Shown here in pieces: positions 21,232-29,623 of a stretch of DNA of 64,000 nt. The position numbers were made by a program, and so were the translations under genes. A model generated the notes under the pieces. That model ran no database searches. It was not told where the DNA came from and saw nothing but the letters and a program-made list of their open reading frames with translations. The DNA comes from Streptomyces spinosus (GTDB taxonomy: Bacteria > Actinomycetota > Actinomycetes > Streptomycetales > Streptomycetaceae), in NCBI RefSeq assembly GCF_020400655.1, contig NZ_JAINRC010000009.1, positions 124,001 to 188,000 of the forward strand. Direction: 5' to 3'. Numbering within the stretch: the first letter of the stretch is position 1; every line of letters begins with the position of its first letter.

Positions 21232-21959
21232 GTGAGCGCACGCCTGCGCGGGATCGCCGAGGAAACGGAACGTGTCGTGGCCGCGGGCCGGTACCGCGCG
21301 CCGGACGGCCGTGCGGTGTCGCTCGCCGCCTCGGTGCGGGCCGCGCGGGCGGGCACCCGGATGCTCGGCCCCGCCCCGGTGCCCGTGACACCGGCGACCG
21401 GAACCGACGGAACCCCGGCGGCGGTTACCTGGGCGGAGCCCAGGCCCAGGAGGAGGCATTGTGCCGCGCCTCCGCGCTGCACACCTGCCTGTCGACGGCC
21501 CGCGCCTTCTACGACCACCACCGTGCCGACCACGATCCGTTCTACTCGGACCGCGTGATCCACTCCCCGGCCGTCCCCGTCTTCCGCGACGACCGGGGCC
21601 GGCTGCTCGCCGAGCCGTACCACGCGGGCTTCCTGACGGCCGCCGCCCCCGACGCGGGTGTCGTCCGGCGTACGACGCCCGAGCGGGCCCTCGCGCTCCC
21701 GGCAGCCCTGGCCGTCAGGGCCGAACGCGTCCTGGAGACGGCCGCGGCCCAGGGGTACCGGCGGCTGGTGCTCGGCGCCTGGGGCTGCGGGGTCTTCCGG
21801 AACGAACCGGCGCAGGTCGCGGGCGCCTTCCGCGCGCTGCTGGAGCCCGGCGGCCGGTTTGCCCGGACCTTCGGGCACGTGGTGTTCGGCGTGCCGGACC
21901 GGACGCCGGGGGCGCCGGTGCGAGGGGCCTTCGCTCGGGCGTTCCCGGAACCGGTGTAG
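21232..21959 (+). pseudogene. TIGR02452-family (microbial PARG-like) protein, internal deletion and frameshift
   Basis: Two frames are needed to read this gene. GTG 21232 gives RLRGIAEETERVVAAGRYRAPDGRAVSL...TRMLGPAPVPV, the family N-terminus. The rest is in another frame: RNPGGGYLGGAQAQEEALCR, then HSPAVPVFRDDRG, LTAAAPDAG and LVLGAWGCGVFRNEP, to a stop at 21959. The roughly 30 residues expected between the two parts (the strand ending in NFASA) are missing, and the junction near 21385-21420 shifts the frame. An intact protein would be a microbial poly(ADP-ribose) glycohydrolase-like macrodomain. A 20-codon ORF (21173-21235) overlaps the GTG and could be a leader. A sequencing error alone would not explain the missing segment. 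Confidence 0.75.
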
Positions 21960-22053
21960 GCCAGGCGGGAGTTGGGGGCACCGCCGCCGGATCGGTTCCG
22001 GTCGGGGACCAGGTGGGCGGTCGGACCCGGCCGTAGCGCTTGAGCCGTGGCCC

Positions 22054-22150
22054 GGTCGTGGGACCTGTGCTGTGGGCCCGGCCGTGTGCGGCAGGCCCGG
22101 CCGTGGGACTTGCGCTGTGGGCCTGACCGTGGGACCTGTGCTGCGGCCCG
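22054..22150. repeat. imperfect repeats in gene-free DNA
   Basis: A unit of about 26 bp with the core CGTGGGACCTGTGCTG recurs at about 22058, 22102 (variant) and 22127. It fills much of the 237-bp gap between the broken PARG-like gene and the PemK-like gene. Open frames through it are repetitive shadows. Confidence 0.6.
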
Positions 22151-22196
22151 ACGCGTCACGTCCTGTCCCGCCACTCGTACAGCGGCCCCGCGCCGG

Positions 22197-22685
22197 TCAG
22201 GTCCACCCGTAACGCTCGTGCAGGCGTTGGCGGACCAGGTTGAAGCGCATGCGGTCCAGGGCGCACGCCTCGCGGCGCATGCCCTGCTCGTGCAGCCGCA
22301 GCACCCGGTCCACGTCCACCCACGAGTCGCGGCCCGACCGGTCCCACGGCCCGCTTCCGATCGGCACCCACCGGTGCGAGTCCCGGCTCCGCTGGAGCGG
22401 CTTCGCCGCGCCCCCTGTCGCACCGTCGTGCCGCTTGCTGGAGAGCTGCACGGCGAGCAGGGTGCCGGCCGCCTCCCGGGCCACCACCAGCACCGGGCGG
22501 TCCTTGCCCCGGCCGTCGTTCTCCTCGAACGGCACCCAGGTCCACACGATCTCGCCGGGGTCCGGGTCGCCGTCGTGGGCCGGGGAGTACTCGGTGCGCA
22601 CCCGGCCGACCTCGGGCGGGTCGGCCTCGGTGGTGGCGTGCGGGCCCTGACGGCCGGGGACGTCCTCTTCGGTAAACGTGCTCAC
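22197..22685 (-). CDS. PemK/MazF-family protein
   Basis: This 162-residue protein has a disordered, acidic N-terminus (about 40 residues). It is followed by the PemK/MazF core: PGEIVWTWVPFEE, GKDRPVLVVAREA, LLAVQLSSKRH and SWVDVDRVLRL. MazF-type proteins are mRNA endonucleases, and the core Arg/Ser-Thr positions seem present. There is no antitoxin-sized gene next to it. The cupin gene lies 46 bp upstream on the same strand, and the neighbour downstream is a pseudogene. It starts at GTG 22685. It may be a solitary, domesticated member. Confidence 0.85.
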   Translation of the reverse strand: MSTFTEEDVPGRQGPHATTEADPPEVGRVRTEYSPAHDGDPDPGEIVWTWVPFEENDGRGKDRPVLVVAREAAGTLLAVQLSSKRHDGATGGAAKPLQRSRDSHRWVPIGSGPWDRSGRDSWVDVDRVLRLHEQGMRREACALDRMRFNLVRQRLHERYGWT

Positions 22686-22731
22686 GGAGGCACCCTAGTG
22701 GTGCGCGCAACCCGGCCCTGGAGCAGGTGGG

Positions 22732-23205
22732 TTACCGCGGGAGCGGACCGGGGTGCCGGGCAGGCGCGGAACCGGGGACCTGGACCGGTGCCGTGGCCGC
22801 GGGGCGTGCGCCGATCCGCAGGCCGGGGCGCCGGCCGTGCACCGTCACATAGGTGAGCCCGGACTCGCCGGCGGTGATGCTGCGGGCAGCGCCGCGCGGC
22901 AGCCAGACGAGGGCGCCCTCGCTGAGCGCCTCCACCGCCTCCGAGGAGCCGTTGCCGAGCGTGCCGTCCCCGGCGACGACGAGGACCAGCACGTCCAGTT
23001 GGGTCTCGGTGTGGGCCGTGATCCGTCCGCCCGGGGCCAGCCGGACGACGTTCGCGTCGAGCTGCCGGCCGCTCTCCGCGAGCTTCCACAGCACCCCGGA
23101 CGGCACCGGGGGCGCGTCGGCCGGCGCGCGGGTGTCGCACAGCACGCGCGGGCCCGCCGTCGGACGGCCTGTTGCTGCGGTGTCGGTCGCGGACGGCGAC
23201 GTCAT
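22732..23205 (-). CDS. cupin-domain protein
   Basis: This 157-residue protein has one cupin barrel: LAPGGRITAHTETQLDVLVLVVAGDGTL (metal-ligand His within HTETQLD), and ALVWLPRGAARSITAG for the second motif. The N-terminal 20 residues are flexible. It is divergent from an HTH regulator at 23279, with an inverted repeat between them, so that regulator probably controls it. Small cupins of this type often bind metal and act as sensors or oxygen-dependent enzymes. The specific role is unknown. Confidence 0.85.
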   Translation of the reverse strand: MTSPSATDTAATGRPTAGPRVLCDTRAPADAPPVPSGVLWKLAESGRQLDANVVRLAPGGRITAHTETQLDVLVLVVAGDGTLGNGSSEAVEALSEGALVWLPRGAARSITAGESGLTYVTVHGRRPGLRIGARPAATAPVQVPGSAPARHPGPLPR

Positions 23206-23254
23206 CTGGTGATCCCCCCGGCTCTTCCCATCCCTGCCACGGTATGCGGTCACC

Positions 23255-23273
23255 CTACAATTAGAACATGTAG
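23255..23273. promoter_or_regulatory. CTACA-N9-TGTAG operator
   Basis: CTACA (23255-23259) and TGTAG (23269-23273) form an inverted repeat in the cupin/HTH divergent promoter. TACAAT (23256-23261) inside it is a good -10 for the HTH gene, so binding would repress that gene. It ends 5 bp before the GTG start. Confidence 0.55.
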
Positions 23274-23278
23274 GATTC

Positions 23279-23998
23279 GTGAAAATGAGCGCAGGCGGGA
23301 GAGGGGGTCCGGACGTGACCACGCGGGAGAGCCCGCGCCGCCGGGAGGTGCTGGAGGTGCTGCGCACCGCGCCCGCGCCGCTCGGGGTCGCGGAGACCGC
23401 CCGGCGGATGGGGCTCCACCCCAATACCGTGCGGTTCCACCTGGACGCCCTCGTGGCCGACGGCCTGGTGGAACGCAGGACCGTGGCGCCCACGGGACCG
23501 GGCCGGCCCCGCACCGTCCACACCGTGCGCCCCGGCATGGACCGCGCCGGCCACCGCGACTACCGGTTGCTCGCCCGGATGCTGCTCAGCCGGTGGGCCG
23601 CCGCCGACCCGGCCGGGGCACGGGAGGAGGCGATGGAGACGGGCCGGGCCTGGGGCCGCTTCCTGGTGGACCCCCTCCCGCCGTACGAGCCGGCGACGCC
23701 CGGCCGGTCGGTGGCCGCGTTGCTCGACCTGCTGAACGGCCTGGGCTTCGCGCCGCAGCCGGAAGGGGAGGAGCGAGCGAACGGCGAGTCCGGCCGGACG
23801 CCCGAGCGGATCCGGTTGCGGCACTGCCCCTTCCTGGAACTCGCCGAGGAACAGGGCGGGTTGGTGTGCCCGCTCCATCTGGGCCTGATGCAGGGCGCGC
23901 TGGCGGAGCTGGGCGCGCCACTGACGGCGACCACGCTGGAACCGTTCGCCACACCGGATTCCTGCGTGGCCCACTTGGCGGGGGCCGCCCCCGGCTGA
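23279..23998 (+). CDS. winged-helix regulator with C-terminal cysteine motif
   Basis: This 239-residue regulator has an ArsR/SufR-like winged helix: LEVLRTAPAPLGVAETARRMGLHPNTVRFHLDALVADGLVERR. The C-terminal half has HCPFLELAEEQGGLVCPLHLG and a further Cys in PDSCVAHL, an arrangement suggesting a metal or Fe-S site as in SufR-type regulators. GTG 23279 or ATG 23285 may be the start. It is divergent from a cupin gene, with its own presumed operator overlapping the promoter. The inducing signal (iron, NO or redox) is inference. Confidence 0.85.
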   Translation: MKMSAGGRGGPDVTTRESPRRREVLEVLRTAPAPLGVAETARRMGLHPNTVRFHLDALVADGLVERRTVAPTGPGRPRTVHTVRPGMDRAGHRDYRLLARMLLSRWAAADPAGAREEAMETGRAWGRFLVDPLPPYEPATPGRSVAALLDLLNGLGFAPQPEGEERANGESGRTPERIRLRHCPFLELAEEQGGLVCPLHLGLMQGALAELGAPLTATTLEPFATPDSCVAHLAGAAPG

Positions 23999-24050
23999 TC
24001 CGTCCCGCGCGCTCCGGGTGCCTCACGGCTGGGCCCACCGCTCCGGACCG

Positions 24051-24131
24051 AGCCACCGCGCCGCTCGCCGGATCCGCAGCCACCGTGCCGCTCGCCGGAA
24101 TCGCAGCCACCGTGCCGCTCGCCGGATCCGC
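24051..24131. repeat. three 27-bp tandem repeats
   Basis: Units at 24051-24077, 24078-24104 and 24105-24131 are nearly identical, with the core GCCGCTCGCCGG. They are followed by two copies of a 16-bp unit (CCACCGCACCGCCGTA). The array fills the gap between the HTH gene and the small membrane protein. It is not a CRISPR: it has no spacers. Confidence 0.85.
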
Positions 24132-24223
24132 AGCCACCGCACCGCCGTACCACCGCACCGCCGTACCACCACACCCACCGCACCATCCGCCTCGATCAGC
24201 CCCTGCGGAGAAAGGCCCCTTGC

Positions 24224-24652
24224 ATGAACACCACCGCCGCCGCCACCGCCGGCGCGGTCACCTTCGTCTGGCTCGGGATGGTGCTGGCGATCTCCTTCCT
24301 GGAGGCGCCGCTGAAGTTCCGTGCCCCGGGTGTGACGATCCCCGTCGGTCTCGGCATCGGGCGACTGGTGTTCCGCGCGCTGAACGCCGTGGAGACCGTC
24401 CTCGCGGCCGTCGTGGTCCTCACGGTCGCGCTGGGTGACGCCCCGGCCGCCGTCATCTCGCTGACCGCGGCGGTGGCGGCCCTCCTCCTCGCCCAACTGG
24501 CCTTCGTCCGCCCCCGCCTCAACCGCAGGTCCGACCGGGTCCTCGCGGGAGAGGAACTGCCCCGCTCGCGCAGCCACCTGTGGTACGTGGCGCTGGAAGT
24601 CCTCAAAGCGGGCGGCCTGATCGCCCTCGGCGTCACCCTGCTCACGACCTGA
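24224..24652 (+). CDS. small four-helix integral membrane protein
   Basis: This 142-residue protein has four hydrophobic segments (about 8-27, 40-70, 75-95 and 118-140) and a polar loop of basic residues before the last helix. The FLEAPLKFRAPGVTIPVGLGIGR segment after helix 1 looks family-specific, but I cannot name the family. Its GTG/ATG context is ordinary, with GGAGAAAGG just upstream. It lies on the same strand as the HTH gene, 225 bp downstream beyond tandem repeats, and might share its control. Confidence 0.75.
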   Translation: MNTTAAATAGAVTFVWLGMVLAISFLEAPLKFRAPGVTIPVGLGIGRLVFRALNAVETVLAAVVVLTVALGDAPAAVISLTAAVAALLLAQLAFVRPRLNRRSDRVLAGEELPRSRSHLWYVALEVLKAGGLIALGVTLLTT

Positions 24653-24935
24653 CCCCCGCGGGGCACCGGCCGGAACCCGGTCGCCCGCCCGCCGTGCAGG
24701 CCTTCCCGCCCGCCGGGCTCTCCCCAACTCGCCGTGCACGCCGGCCCCGGGGCACGGGCGGCCCCGGCCCGGCACCCGGACCTCCCGCCCCCGGCTCACG
24801 GAACTCCCCGCCGACCCGGAACTCGCCCACCCCGCCGCGAACCCGGCCCGAGCCCCCCAGACGGCCGGCCGGTTCGCGTACGCGCGCGGCCGGGGCCCCC
24901 GGTGAGGGATCCCGGCCGCGCACAGCACCCCTTCC

Positions 24936-26438
24936 TCAGCCCTCCTGCTGCACGGGCACCTTCTGCGAGGCAGGCGCCACCACGCCGTTGAGCGAGGGCG
25001 AACCACCGTTCACCGGCTGCCCGTCGTCACCCATCGTGGCGAGCAGCTTGCGGGCGAGGCCCAGCCCCGTGCCGCCCATCGTCAGCGCCTTGGCGAACAA
25101 CTCGCCCATGCCGTCGGCGCCGTTGAGCAGCACCATGTTGTCCACGTTGCCGAACGCCGACGCGCCCGCCTGGACGATCTCCGGCCACTTCTCGGCGAGT
25201 TGCTGGGCGACGACCGCCTCCTGGTTCTCCGCGAGGGCCGCGGCCCGCGCCTTGATGGCCTCCGCCTCCGCCAGACCCTGGGCGCGGGTCGCCTCGGCCT
25301 CCGCCAGGCCCTTCGCCTGCTGGGCGGCGGCCTCGGCCTCACCGGTGGCCCGGGTGGCGTCGGCGGTCGCCGCCCCCCGGGTCTTGGTCGCCTCGGCCTC
25401 GGCCGCGGCGGCGGCCTTCACCCGGGTCGCCTCGGCCGCCGCCGCCAGCTCCGTCTCCTTCGCCTTGGCCTGGGCCGCCGAGATCCGCGCGTCACGCTCG
25501 GCCTCGGCCAGCGTCCGCTTCTCGTACGCCTTGGCGTCCGCCGGCTTGCGGACGTCCGCCTGGAGCTGCTGCTCGCGCCGGTGCGCCTCCAGTTCGGCGA
25601 CCCGCGTCTCCTGCACGACGACCTCCTGCCGGGCCGCCGCCGCGGCGAGCGGGCCGGCCTGCTGGGCCTTGGCCGCCGCCTTGTCCCGCTCGGCTTGGTA
25701 ACCGGCCTGGAGGATCTCGCTGTCCCGGGTGGCCTCCGCCATCCGCGCGAACGACTGCTGCTCGGCCTCCGTGGCCAGCCGGTTGGCCTCGGCCTGCGCG
25801 ATGCGCGCGTCCCGCTGGACGGCCGCCGCGTGCGGCATCGCCAGGTTCTGGATGTACCCGGTCGGATCCTCGATCTCGTGGATCTGCAGCGAGTCCACGA
25901 TCAGACCGAGCTTCTCCATCTCCGTACCGCAGGCCGCCCGGGTCTGCCCGGTCAGCTTCTCCCGGTCGCGGATCATGTCCTCGACCGTCAACCCGCCCAC
26001 GATGGACCGCAGATGGCCCGCGAAGACGTTGTGCACCCGCTCCGACATCAGCTTCTGCTGGTCCAGGAAGCGACGGGCCGCGTTCGCGATCGACACGAAG
26101 TCGTCGCCGACCTTGAAGATGACCACGCCCCGCACCTTCAGCGGAATGCCCTGGTGCGTCACGCAGTCCACGTGCAACTCGGTCTCGTTCAGGTCCAGCG
26201 ACAGCTTGCGCACCGCCTGCACACCGGGCAGCACCAGCGTGCCGCGCCCGGTGACGATGCGGAAGCCCATGCCCTCCTCCAGGCCCTCGGTGCGGTGCTT
26301 GGACCCGGAGATGATGAGCGCCTCGTTCGGCTCGGCGACCCGCCACATCATCTTGAACAGACCGATCAACACGAGGACGGCAACGACGACCGCCCCCGCA
26401 ACGACGCCGACAACCATCGGCATACGCCCCCTTTGCAT
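24936..26438 (-). CDS. flotillin-like SPFH/band 7 protein
   Basis: This 500-residue protein has an N-terminal membrane helix (MPMVVGVVAGAVVVAVLVLIGL), an SPFH domain (about 30-210, with NEALIISGSKHRTEG and LQIHEIEDPTGYIQNL), and a long Ala/Glu-rich coiled coil (about 215-420) with repeated EAEA segments. It ends in a short hydrophobic/Gly-rich tail. These are the parts of bacterial flotillin (FloT), which scaffolds membrane microdomains. The start uses GAAAGGG upstream of ATG 26438; a second ATG five codons in is possible. A mini-NfeD-like gene precedes it by 118 bp, as in many flotillin operons. Confidence 0.92.
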   Translation of the reverse strand: MQRGRMPMVVGVVAGAVVVAVLVLIGLFKMMWRVAEPNEALIISGSKHRTEGLEEGMGFRIVTGRGTLVLPGVQAVRKLSLDLNETELHVDCVTHQGIPLKVRGVVIFKVGDDFVSIANAARRFLDQQKLMSERVHNVFAGHLRSIVGGLTVEDMIRDREKLTGQTRAACGTEMEKLGLIVDSLQIHEIEDPTGYIQNLAMPHAAAVQRDARIAQAEANRLATEAEQQSFARMAEATRDSEILQAGYQAERDKAAAKAQQAGPLAAAAARQEVVVQETRVAELEAHRREQQLQADVRKPADAKAYEKRTLAEAERDARISAAQAKAKETELAAAAEATRVKAAAAAEAEATKTRGAATADATRATGEAEAAAQQAKGLAEAEATRAQGLAEAEAIKARAAALAENQEAVVAQQLAEKWPEIVQAGASAFGNVDNMVLLNGADGMGELFAKALTMGGTGLGLARKLLATMGDDGQPVNGGSPSLNGVVAPASQKVPVQQEG

Positions 26439-26556
26439 GGTGCCCTTTCGGCACCGAACGAAGGGAGTGTGCGCCTGCCGTGAGCCCGGGTGAAGACGCC
26501 GGGGAATCCTTGTTGCAATCTTGACGCACGCCGCCCTCACCTGGGGCGACGGGGGC

Positions 26557-26775
26557 TCAACTGTCGTACGCCGCCGTCACGTAGACCGTCCTCGGCGGCA
26601 GGTACTCCACCACCATCACGACCGTCCCGGTCGCGATCCGGCCCGTGCCGTCGGCCGGATAGGCGAGGAAGTGCTCCGCGCCGCCGCGCACCCGCACGAT
26701 CACCTCGCCGACCAGACCGGGCCCGACCGTCCCCGTCACCCGCCCCATCAGCCCGACCATCGACGCGTCGTCCAT
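26557..26775 (-). CDS. short NfeD-like OB-fold protein
   Basis: This 72-residue protein starts MDDASMVGLMGRVTGTVGPGLVGEVIVRVRGG and ends in a beta-rich segment with TGTVVMVVEYLPPRTVYV. This is the pattern of the NfeD C-terminal OB domain (G-x-V-G-x-V...G-x-V-x-V), here without any membrane helices. NfeD proteins partner flotillins, and this gene is directly upstream of one on the same strand. The role as flotillin partner is inferred from context and fold. Confidence 0.75.
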   Translation of the reverse strand: MDDASMVGLMGRVTGTVGPGLVGEVIVRVRGGAEHFLAYPADGTGRIATGTVVMVVEYLPPRTVYVTAAYDS

Positions 26776-26801
26776 GACCCCAGCGTACGGGCGGAACGGC
26801 G

Positions 26802-28238
26802 TCACGCGGCCGGAGTGCCGGCGTCCGCGCCGGCGTCCACCCCCTCCGGCGGCCACCGCTCGTGCCAGCGCAGCTCCGCCTCCACCTGCGCGGCCAGGGA
26901 CACCAGGAGTGGCTCGCTGTCGGCCGGACCGAGCAACTGCGCGCCCACCGGCAGTCCGGGGCCCGCGAACCCGGCCGGCACGTTCACCCCCGGCCAGCCG
27001 AGCACGTTCCACGGCCAGGCGTACGGGCAGGCGGCGATGATCGCCCGGTCCGTGGCCAGCCCGCCGAGCCGGGCGAGCGCACCGAGCCGGGGCGGGGGCA
27101 TGGCGGTGGTCGGGGCGAGGACCACGTCGTACGACTCGAAGAACGCGCCGATCCGCCGGTGCAGCACCGCCTCGGCGCGCCGGGCCGCCCGGAGCGGGGC
27201 ACCGGCGAGCAGCCGGCCGAGCCGGGCCGCGCCCCGGGTGCGCGGATCGAGCAGCGCGGGATCCGGGGCCTCACGGACCCGCTCGGCGATCCCGGCGGTG
27301 GCCCGGGGCAGGAAGGCCAGCCCGATCCGCCCGTACGGCGGATCGGCCTGCTCCACGACGTGCCCCAACCGGGCCAGCCGCTCGGCGAGTTCGACGACCC
27401 GGGAGCGGATCACCGGGTCCAGCCGGGCGGGTACGGCGGTGAACGGCGGCTTCAGCGACAGGGCGACGCGCAGCCGCCCCGGGTCGCGGCCGACCGCGTC
27501 CGCCACCGTCAGCGCGGGCGGCCGGTGCGGGTCCAGGGGGTGGTTGCCGCTCGCCGCGTCGAGCAGCACGGCCGCGTCGGCGACGGTACGGGCGAGGGTG
27601 CCGTTGACCGTGATGCCGTGGAAGGACTCGCCGCGCGGCCAGGTCGAGATGCGGCCGCGCTGCGGTTTGATGCCGATCAGATGCGTCCAGGAGGCCGGGA
27701 TGCGCACCGAGCCGGCGCCGTCGGAGCCGAGGGCGGCCGGGACGAGCCCGGCGGCGACGGCGGCGGCCGAACCACCGGACGAGCCGCCGGGCGTGTGCTC
27801 GGTGTTCCACGGGTTGCGGGTGTCCCCGAACGCCGGCCCCTCCGTGAACGGCCACTGCCCCAGCTCGCAGGTGTTCGTCTTGCCGACGATCACCGCACCG
27901 GCCGCGCGCAGCCGCCGTACCGCCTCCCCGTCCGCGGCCGCCGGGGGGAACTCGCCGCAGCAGCCGAACGCGGTCGGCTCACCGGCCACGTCCATGTCGT
28001 CCTTCACCGCCACCGGCACCCCGAGCAGCGGGCGCCGCACACCGGCGGCCAACTCCCGGTCCGCCGCGTCCGCTTCGGCGAGCGCGGCCTCGGCCCGCAC
28101 GATCCGGAAGCAGTTCAGCGTCGCCTGCGCGGCCTCGATCCGCGCCAGCGTCCGCTCCACCACCTCCCGCGAGGTCACCTCCCCCGCGGCGAGCGCACGC
28201 CGGGTCTCCACGAGTCCTGCGGAACGGTCGGGCGTCAT
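26802..28238 (-). CDS. amidase (amidase-signature family)
   Basis: This 478-residue amidase-signature enzyme has the catalytic Lys in LLGVPVAVKDDMDVAG and the Ser-cisSer-Lys signature region NTEHTPGGSSGGSAAAVAAGLVPAALGSDGAGSVRIPAS. It starts at ATG 28238 with GGAGG 9 bp upstream. AtzF/GatA-like amidases hydrolyse many small amides, so the substrate cannot be told. The gene ends 26 bp before the NfeD-like gene. A TetR-type inverted repeat lies 37 bp upstream of its start. Confidence 0.92.
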   Translation of the reverse strand: MTPDRSAGLVETRRALAAGEVTSREVVERTLARIEAAQATLNCFRIVRAEAALAEADAADRELAAGVRRPLLGVPVAVKDDMDVAGEPTAFGCCGEFPPAAADGEAVRRLRAAGAVIVGKTNTCELGQWPFTEGPAFGDTRNPWNTEHTPGGSSGGSAAAVAAGLVPAALGSDGAGSVRIPASWTHLIGIKPQRGRISTWPRGESFHGITVNGTLARTVADAAVLLDAASGNHPLDPHRPPALTVADAVGRDPGRLRVALSLKPPFTAVPARLDPVIRSRVVELAERLARLGHVVEQADPPYGRIGLAFLPRATAGIAERVREAPDPALLDPRTRGAARLGRLLAGAPLRAARRAEAVLHRRIGAFFESYDVVLAPTTAMPPPRLGALARLGGLATDRAIIAACPYAWPWNVLGWPGVNVPAGFAGPGLPVGAQLLGPADSEPLLVSLAAQVEAELRWHERWPPEGVDAGADAGTPAA

Positions 28239-28660
28239 GGACGAGCACCTCCGGGAGACTCCGGGCACGATGTCTACCGCACGGTAACGTCGAACCGGCG
28301 CGGGAGCGTGGTTTTCCCGGGGGTGTTTCCCGGGGGCGCGGGTTCTTCCGGGGAACGGGGTGGTGTTCGCCAGGGCAGGGGCCGCCTCGTCCTGTCCGGC
28401 GGATCAGGGGGCGGACCCGGAGGCGCGTAAGCAGCCGTGCTCGGGCGACTCGTGAGGATCGAGGAGCTGGTCGCGGACCTGCGCGCGGTTCACCCGCCGG
28501 GTGCAGCCGGGCGCGCCTCTTCGAGGAGGCACACGTGGACGAGCGGCAAGGACCTGTCCTCGGGCCGGACGCCCGGCCGTGCAGGGGCGGCGCGTTCCGC
28601 CTCGCCGATCAGTGACCAGGACCGTCGTGGCCGGGTGGCCGGTGGGTGGTGTGGTGGGGG
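28239..28660. other. gene-free region between amidase and hydrolase genes
   Basis: Apart from the amidase promoter and its inverted repeat, I see no gene. An open frame from 28437 has a plausible first 20 codons but turns into Arg/Ser/Gly filler. A 14-bp match to the downstream intergenic element (GGATCAGGGGGCGG at 28401-28414) suggests a degenerate copy. Confidence 0.5.
28275..28286. promoter_or_regulatory. TACCG-CA-CGGTA inverted repeat upstream of the amidase
   Basis: This 5-bp perfect inverted repeat with a 2-bp spacer lies in the amidase promoter region. The form is typical of TetR-family operators. No regulator gene is adjacent. Confidence 0.4.
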
Positions 28661-29623
28661 TCAGCCCAGGAGCCGTCGCAGCCAGGCCAGGCGGGCCGCT
28701 CGGGCCGTGCGGGACAGGGCCGCCTCCGGCGCGAGGGCGTCGAAGCCGTGGCAGCCGCCCGGCCAGACGTGGAGCTCCGCCTCGCCGCCGGCCTGCCAGA
28801 TCCGGGACGCGTAGCCGACCACCTCGTCCCGGAAGGTCTCCGCCGAGCCCACGTCCAGGAACGCCGGGGGCAGGCCGGACAGGTCGGTCGCGCGGGCCGG
28901 GGCCGCGTACGGGGAGACGTCGGGGCCGCCGCGGCGGTCGCCCAGCAGGGCCGTCCAGGCGGTCTCGTTCGCGGTACGGTCCCACACGCCCCGACCGGCC
29001 ATCTGCCGGCTGGAGACGCTGTCGTTGCGGTCGTCCAGCATCGGGCACATCAGCACCTGGCCGAGCGGACGCGGACCCCGCCGGTCCCGGGCCAGCAGGG
29101 CCAGCGCCGCGGTGAGGCCGCCGCCCGCGCTGGCGCCCGCGACGACGATCCGGTCCGGGTCGCCGCCGATCTCCCGCGCGTGCTCCGCGGTCCACACCAG
29201 CCCGGCGTACACGTCCTCGATCGGCGCCGGGTGCGGATGCTCGGGCGCGAGCCGGTACTCCACCGACACCACGACCGCGCCCAGCTCACGCGCCCAGGCC
29301 AGCGGTTCGGTCACACCGGCCCGGTTGGTGCCGGCCACCAGGCCGCCGCCGTGCACGTGGTACAGCACCGGCAGCGGGGCCGGGACGGGAGCGGCCACCG
29401 GCCGGCACAGGAGGAGGGAGACACCAGGGGCGCCCCGCGGACCGGGCACCGTACGGTCCTCCGCCTCGAACGCGCCGTCCAGGGTCACGTCGACCAGCTC
29501 GACGGCCGCGCCGCGCCGGGCGGCCTCGACGTCGTCCGGCGTCAGTCCGGGCCCGATCACGCCCCGGAACGACTCCAGCACGGCGGCGAGTTCCGTATCG
29601 AACGGCGGGGGGATCAGGGACAT
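28661..29623 (-). CDS. alpha/beta hydrolase (hormone-sensitive-lipase type)
   Basis: This 320-residue esterase of the HSL family has the oxyanion motif HGGG (YHVHGGGLVAG), the nucleophile elbow GASAGGGLT, an acidic residue near LDVGSAE, and the catalytic His in PGGCHGFD. It starts at ATG 29623 with AGGAG upstream. No signal peptide is present, so it is intracellular. It probably hydrolyses short-chain esters. It stands alone between a gene-free region and a terminator. Confidence 0.92.
   Translation of the reverse strand: MSLIPPPFDTELAAVLESFRGVIGPGLTPDDVEAARRGAAVELVDVTLDGAFEAEDRTVPGPRGAPGVSLLLCRPVAAPVPAPLPVLYHVHGGGLVAGTNRAGVTEPLAWARELGAVVVSVEYRLAPEHPHPAPIEDVYAGLVWTAEHAREIGGDPDRIVVAGASAGGGLTAALALLARDRRGPRPLGQVLMCPMLDDRNDSVSSRQMAGRGVWDRTANETAWTALLGDRRGGPDVSPYAAPARATDLSGLPPAFLDVGSAETFRDEVVGYASRIWQAGGEAELHVWPGGCHGFDALAPEAALSRTARAARLAWLRRLLG

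Noticed and set aside
24051..24131. Possible CRISPR array
   Set aside because: The 27-bp units are directly abutting with no unique spacers and no cas genes are present.
28437..28814. Open frame of 125 codons on the plus strand
   Set aside because: Only the first codons look protein-like; the rest is low-complexity and antisense to the hydrolase gene.
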